A stretch of DNA of 64,000 bases from an uncultured Bacteroidales bacterium. Its GTDB lineage: Bacteria; Bacteroidota; Bacteroidia; Bacteroidales; Paludibacteraceae. The DNA is taken from contig UQNE01000004.1 of assembly GCA_900542355.1 (NCBI GenBank), positions 1-64,000 of the forward strand, given 5' to 3'. Below are positions 63,701 through 64,000 of the stretch, one piece after another; position 1 is the first letter of the stretch, and every line of letters begins with the position of its first letter. Position numbers and translations under genes: made by a program. The notes beneath the pieces are model-generated. The model was not told where the DNA came from, did not search any database, and saw only the letters and a program-made list of their open reading frames with translations.

Positions 63701-64000
63701 TTCGATATGGCTCTCACTGCTTCGAGTGGAGCAGGCGTGGGAGTTAATCCTACTCCTACCGACTATTCCGGGCGTTCGTTCTCCGTGCTGATTAGCAGGG
63801 ATTCCACTTGGAGCAAATCGCGTGGCTGGACTTGGAGCGAGACCGGAGGACAGTATAAGTATAGCACTATCTCTACCGATGGAGATACCTACGAATTAGA
63901 TTTATCGTCCTATGCCGGGCAGGCATTCCGCCTCGGATTCTATTTGCATATAGATGATAAGGGCGGAGATAATATCCTCCACTTGCAGAATATTTCGCTG
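54710..64000 (+). CDS. Giant modular surface protein, 3' end outside window
   Basis: One frame stays open from ATG 54710 (signal MRKIVLLLNILILSVAAFGA) to the window edge: 3,097 codons with no stop. An in-frame ATG at 54671 would add 13 residues. The protein is built of about eleven repeats of roughly 260-330 residues, each a cleaved-adhesin/choice-of-anchor J module (LPYTENFNS-, VSPVMNL-, VSTDNGATW-, YAGQ-VRIAFY-like blocks) plus a fibronectin type III module (L-PxTxYYVYVRSxC). Modules start near 54760, 55600, 56460, 57250, 58150, 58920, 59760, 60610, 61450, 62310 and 63460. A secreted adhesin or sheath role is likely; a T9SS tail is expected beyond the window. Confidence 0.88.
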   Translation, partial: MRKIVLLLNILILSVAAFGATEDLVRIDFENGMPAGWTQEFVRLPMDGTTDEGAYSWAVEQGDNLLHPQGCTSGNHRLVARNSRRQEMRFVTRWVSPVMNLLDAFQPQLTFSHAEPQKNGYSDTLKVYYRTSASDYWHLFPQATFQRNALWKEQTLQLVSANATYQIAFEITENMGYGVVLDDIAIHSTSTCQDVKNLQVSERHAHDVLLSWDVAGAYDHFEVILASAPIKDFSSIDPAIVLQHITDGIFNPEITLTNLEPEQAYYVYVRSACDGNNTEYTVWVGTTFETLTTLQLPYTENFNSVSPFLGSKTYGKPTGWTIGSSDDAQVPFVYMGGNRSERAPYSIDSTAYFSFSGTRSSDNQPIEGGKYVYAATPEILVSALWGVQISFWVTAYDRISLGNSRYAAELLVGVMTDPTDFSTFTPLDTVRVETAYMFKRAELRLLDYFGQGKFIAFASRSQDANAIYIDNLTISYPQVATPTHVSCHHVSSTGFTVSADARTADSWNLRVATSYHRDGNVPEGDIVFEQTDIFAPSFNLSAKDGSLVGRTLLIYTQAVRNGQTSAWSYPITLRVPTAMPTITELSPYTESFEPSSGEIALTSLAHELRLTGQPMGAASVFYPLSSINSTYSAYPRITSVAPNAVGSHIQLCGTDSWFVLPEATNDIQDLKMVFSHATNSSNSTGKLTVGVMADPYNLSTFTPVASFSASTTTYNRCLVSFDAYSGSGKFIAFRSDNAGDDAVSINLIDEVVVSLLTDCREAGNIDTRVHARSADISWNGGGMQSWRVGLSQTRSMLRATYQVVSSPNVRFTELQPQTTYYFTIQTICGTDTLGTDGVTYSFTTPQGLPIEEDFVYSSLPAGWRCAYGAAANVFAGAALEDTQASIGWQLTNKSDLIFSPMSGYVARAYVTGYDYYHWFIGPMWYVDAEEGEQVEFTFSIALKPGPDEQPGKAGTDDKFVVVVSEDGGRTWRADNATIWSNDGNGQYSLNNDLPWNEARTQSLDFTKYVGKTIQVAFYAESAVDNTQTYIIVDNISLRVKDSQCGGLSRLRADANSNHSISITWLLGGINPKPAVVQVSADPEFLSLIYSDTIAGNTVQVSGLQPSTTYYVRGHQACQNDLDWTVTSVHTQCEAVDPRRYKETFSDEGAALCWTTGFTSDLGSGTAPQREYVDAFGAVLSITKPTTNANESDGAYAISPELQVEDTISSYQVVFSAGTFSQSPENMHRLTVGVVSDPADPGYTFSPVSEVVVPYADDSTAMRTFVISLENYAGDIDGNFGRYIMFLSEAGTDSTNYIYLDNIFVEPIQRCLQIFDLEADSTFVDGAVLRWTGNGTQYELLVSDTPILPDTATRCLVHTTVSSNTYTVSGLRPTTRYYAYVRGLCDDGGQSRWSSATVFTTTFGVPYLEPFAANSMSAGLWQTAQGQWVNDSITSSELDYNNTDVWELSRLTKTGIVGIEDYNMQFAWYWQKYVWLISPLIDMSKTEPGVVTLTASVAMAYNEYSNDAHAPQRAMEDRLGVSVSTDNGATWHKNQTVFWSCDSVGTHSYNRFGIEAQQIAVDVTPYVGQSVRLAFYHESGNTRNIIYLDSVALSWKEAVCLGVQNLQLVPVSDSTARATWHVLGSPEKVTIELSDYADFSHIIQTATTTQSSYDFRGLQPSVTYYVRITQEGCATSVVKSAQMPYVAPFIESFNTTALPQSWTTMAGSVQAAFAGTLPIVTDNYSSYGWTITTKANGLPANHLAGELSNITTTCADQWLVSPEIGIRATDTQTILSFDLALTAHNSTAASDNTDNQEFRVLISTDNGATWNRNNQWLFANITDAYRRLDDLSATGERIELDMSRYAGQRVRIALYKTATQADNSSDVHIANLRLAMPCSNPKSLVATSVDFTSASLAWQGQTALPTIVEYALTADFAHSLRDTVNNGNTHTISGLTQGTNYFVRVYQLCADNQESDYSNVLSLTTTYGLPYIESFGNIDAWSLYRSPIASSLTEARPEAVMATYSKWKVESSTTVLGAPHAYSTYDRNYSHWLVSPVIDLTAHSSAETIVLQFAMALTTTPRSTNYPTAANRAANEFSVLVSVDAGDSVWTDSNRWRWASAAEAQFTYADIPASGQTYQLDFAHFAGHKIRIALVHTATKSACINVNNLLLSAGGSNCFGVQNITVNSVDTAAHITLKPADNASRWEVAYGGADTPIAEMKHFFTNSTDVVLPSLSLSTLYTVYARSICAEGDTSAWSDGTRLQTPQGIPYTVPFDSTLSAWRCYIGDVEGVFAGTKQIQVWNVDNGWKACAGTYAFSHNHVACANSAQNAFWLVSPIVNLMPEKGDKELYLGVDLAMTETNGTAKPENTRNNSFYIAVSLDDGNTWSRENAICWGNDTLSADYLYASIPNGRGLRYYFNFTRYAGKAIRIALVQGTGGTNSYNFAPSTIHIANAELEAYNKPCFGAADMEFASDGGTVECTIVPNDTARMWQYVYGEQGVLPNGQTLYTTSDKVFTISGLRMGTNYDVYVRSLCGEGDTSVWTGPFGFQTDYGVPFVHPLVWGSDALSPEWSRWQGDANGRFTPVELQSGWRVEPTANSAFAEPHTYINLWYSAVPPLRYLLCSPMLNLTDLTSETIEMQFDMALTAGTTGAVVAPTPDKIAGQQFKVLVSTDNRTTWQEAGVWNETADADYSFAAIPPSGRRYTVDLTRFAGQKVYVGFYGECLEKETNSTLHIKALQIDTLSSDVCTTVSGMVVKETGYHTATLEFHSPSIKKALAVQYVCLPTGSHFSDQSAQTIHTNTAMLTGLEANLTYDVYVRLQCADSVWTRWSEPMTFSTLACEQVTQLKVEAIGLHQTILVVDTDEADSAFSYQAYIAEHNGVLVPAEATTSTNRRIVMDKDLRHSTLYDIYVRKICQPGDTSEWAGPFLARAPYGVPYSETTHWQEDEIDSTWTRYQGNLDTLKLQTLRYSGWRAGKAGWVFPDNHAYINTGNYSSLLASPWIDLSNITPGTPITLTFDMALTASSGAGVGVNPTPTDYSGRSFSVLISRDSTWSKSRGWTWSETGGQYKYSTISTDGDTYELDLSSYAGQAFRLGFYLHIDDKGGDNILHLQNISL

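Overview
This window reads as a Bacteroidales chromosome, probably a gut- or rumen-type anaerobe. The evidence is the TTTG-N19/20-TAnnTTTG promoters before several genes, a general lack of Shine-Dalgarno sequences, type IX secretion (T9SS) C-terminal signals, cleaved-adhesin/fibronectin modules, a long Bacteroidetes-type NusB, a DUF3276 protein and a large pyruvate:ferredoxin oxidoreductase. Species cannot be told from the sequence alone.

Layout. 1-3.1 kb is a mobile-element remnant on the minus strand: a truncated VirE-type helicase/ATPase, small hypothetical genes and GGGTGC hairpins. 3.5-9.7 kb is an accessory block on the plus strand: six 14-bp iterons, a zinc-ribbon coiled-coil protein, then a compact operon. 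The operon holds an unknown protein, a Fib_succ_major-like domain protein, a divergent protein kinase with a zinc ribbon, a vWA protein, a PP2C phosphatase and a small tail protein. Kinase, vWA and PP2C together match the TerY-P type triad, but no Ter genes are present. This is the best candidate for a poorly described signalling or conflict system here.

9.8-32.3 kb is mostly housekeeping: GNAT protein, Fur-like regulator, YugP-type protease, tRNA-Arg(CCG), metallophosphoesterase lipoprotein, MutS2, DciA-like protein, glucosaminidase, DAHP synthase/chorismate mutase, aldo/keto reductase, Smr protein, LeuS, transketolase, NusB, DUF3276, CoaBC, RpoZ and BamD. 32.4-34.7 kb is an AT-rich HaeIII-type restriction-modification pair beside a 33-codon remnant of a second methyltransferase that still has a promoter. 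35.4-44.2 kb holds ApbE, two paralogous outer-membrane barrels, a small DNA-binding protein, PFOR and a DUF4143 ATPase.

45-64 kb is a surface-protein locus. A T9SS cargo protein, an OmpA-anchored barrel, a second paralogous cargo and a stand-alone barrel are followed by one open frame of at least 3,097 codons made of repeated cleaved-adhesin and fibronectin modules. It runs off the window.

Four families of short intergenic repeats are scattered through the window: heptamer ATTATGC arrays, ATATAATT arrays, an 11-bp-period TCGAGACC element and a CCCCTCC hairpin element. Three unrelated genes take their stop codon from the heptamer repeat.
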